This document shows positions 31,559-32,049 of a stretch of DNA of 32,049 nucleotides, one piece after another. Source of the stretch: Anaerolineae bacterium (GTDB taxonomy: Bacteria > Chloroflexota > Anaerolineae > 4572-78 > J111); NCBI GenBank assembly GCA_023382535.1, contig JAHDWA010000088.1:1-32049 (forward strand), read 5' to 3'. The translations under genes were made by a program, and so were the position numbers. How positions within the stretch are numbered: position 1 is the first letter of the stretch; every line of letters starts with the position of its first letter. The notes under the pieces are model-generated. The model ran no database searches and was not told the DNA's origin. It worked only from the letters and a program-made list of their open reading frames with translations.

Positions 31559-31885
31559 TTACTGTAGGGGTGAATAAGAAGTAGGCGTCATAAAGGAATT
31601 GCTGATTTGCTTGACCAGCGGCCCGTCTTTTTCTGTCTCGGCCAGGGCGGCCAGCCAGGCGGGGTCATTTTTGAACTTTCCCCAAATTTCTTCGCGCCGG
31701 GCCAGACTGTCAAAGGCCAGAATGTAGACTAATTGATTATGGGATGGGCCGATGGTTGTATTCCAAAAGCCGACAATTTTCACCCCCAGCCGCTCCCACA
31801 GAGGAACGGTTACTTCGGCAAAGCGGCGGTGCAAGGCTTCCATTTTGCCGGGAAAGACTTCGTAGACTCTCAACTCATAGATCAT
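31559..31885 (-). CDS. NIPSNAP-family protein
   Basis: 108 residues from the ATG at 31885 (MIYELRVYEVFPGKMEALHR). The features are those of a ferredoxin-like alpha+beta NIPSNAP/dimeric barrel: YELRVYEV strand, RFAEVTVPLWERLGVKIVGFW, and a second NQLVYILAFDSLARREEIW strand-helix. Biochemical function is unknown; bacterial members often sit in catabolic operons. No ribosome-binding site is clear. Upstream in-frame codons to 31957 are octamer repeat sequence and are unlikely to be coding. It is the first gene in the window of the minus-strand carbohydrate unit, 75 nt before the dehydrogenase. Confidence 0.88.
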   Translation of the reverse strand: MIYELRVYEVFPGKMEALHRRFAEVTVPLWERLGVKIVGFWNTTIGPSHNQLVYILAFDSLARREEIWGKFKNDPAWLAALAETEKDGPLVKQISNSFMTPTSYSPLQ

Positions 31886-31894
31886 GGTCAATCT

Positions 31895-31959
31895 GGAAGG
31901 TTGGAGGATGGGAAGGCTGGATAAGCATCCAACCTTCCATCCTTCCAGCCCTCCCATCC
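31895..31959. repeat. 8-nt repeat array, inverted, upstream of the NIPSNAP gene
   Basis: GGAAGGTT, GGAGGATG, GGAAGGCT, then AAGC, then ATCCAACC, TTCCATCC, TTCCAGCC and a last CTCCCATCC. The halves are complementary enough to form a hairpin. It is the same unit family as at 12861-12892 inside the second gltB. Confidence 0.85.
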
Positions 31960-32049
31960 TTTTACCGAGTTTGCCTATTAAAAACCATAAAGATTCTAAG
32001 AAGCTGTCTGAAAAGGTTGGCGGTCAGCCCTCGGATTTGGTATAGTTGG

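Noticed and set aside
31960..32049. Possible insertion-sequence end at the right edge
   Set aside because: Only 90 nt are visible and no inverted terminal repeat or transposase sequence is present.

Overview
The window looks like a GC-rich environmental bacterial chromosome, most plausibly Chloroflexota (Anaerolineae/Caldilineae-like). This is inferred from three things: Pro/Thr-rich single-pass membrane proteins with (T/P)-repeat linkers, DUF433/DUF5615 and Phd/PIN toxin-antitoxin pairs, and many 7- and 8-nt tandem repeats and palindromes scattered between and inside genes. No 16S or other taxonomic marker is present. No rRNA, tRNA, CRISPR array, insertion sequence or prophage was seen.

Layout. 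1-1061 (-): 5' part of an acyl-CoA dehydrogenase gene. 1259-2055 (+): Phd/PIN toxin-antitoxin operon with its own near-consensus promoter and terminator. 2317-13743 (+): a nitrogen-assimilation cluster, gltB - gltD - second gltB, in which two different glutamate synthase large subunits flank one small subunit. 13789-17880: a zinc-ribbon membrane protein (-), a membrane-anchored alpha/beta hydrolase (+), and on the minus strand a CAAX-type protease, a degenerate 2H phosphoesterase and a pentapeptide-repeat protein. 18109-18807 (+): an HU-like/DUF4469 protein. 19155-22366 (+): a visibly lower-GC island with a broken small reading frame and a two-gene McrB/McrC-type restriction system. 22556-23286 (-): a HicB remnant and a DUF433/DUF5615 toxin-antitoxin pair. 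23308-25912: FHA protein, two Pro/Thr-rich membrane proteins and a single-domain response regulator. 26046-27673 (+): Sir2 deacylase and HD-domain protein. 27661-28410 (-): DtxR/MntR-like regulator. 28589-31885 (-): a carbohydrate operon (NIPSNAP protein, zinc alcohol dehydrogenase, ROK kinase, sugar epimerase).

How genes work together. GltB and GltD form NAD(P)H glutamate synthase (glutamine + 2-oxoglutarate to two glutamates). Both large subunits lack the ferredoxin-type loop and could share the single GltD. The McrB-like AAA+ GTPase would drive the McrC-like nuclease against modified DNA. The dehydrogenase, kinase and epimerase are spaced like one transcription unit for interconverting and phosphorylating a sugar.

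The most unusual features are (i) short tandem repeats and palindromes of the intergenic type carried in frame inside GltB2, GltD and the hydrolase, and (ii) a conserved hairpin-bearing element of about 110 nt upstream of both gltB genes. I found no clear case for a wholly new multi-gene system. The best candidates for undescribed biology are these two observations and the small broken frame with 44-nt repeats upstream of McrBC. All promoter, start-site and fold calls are by eye.
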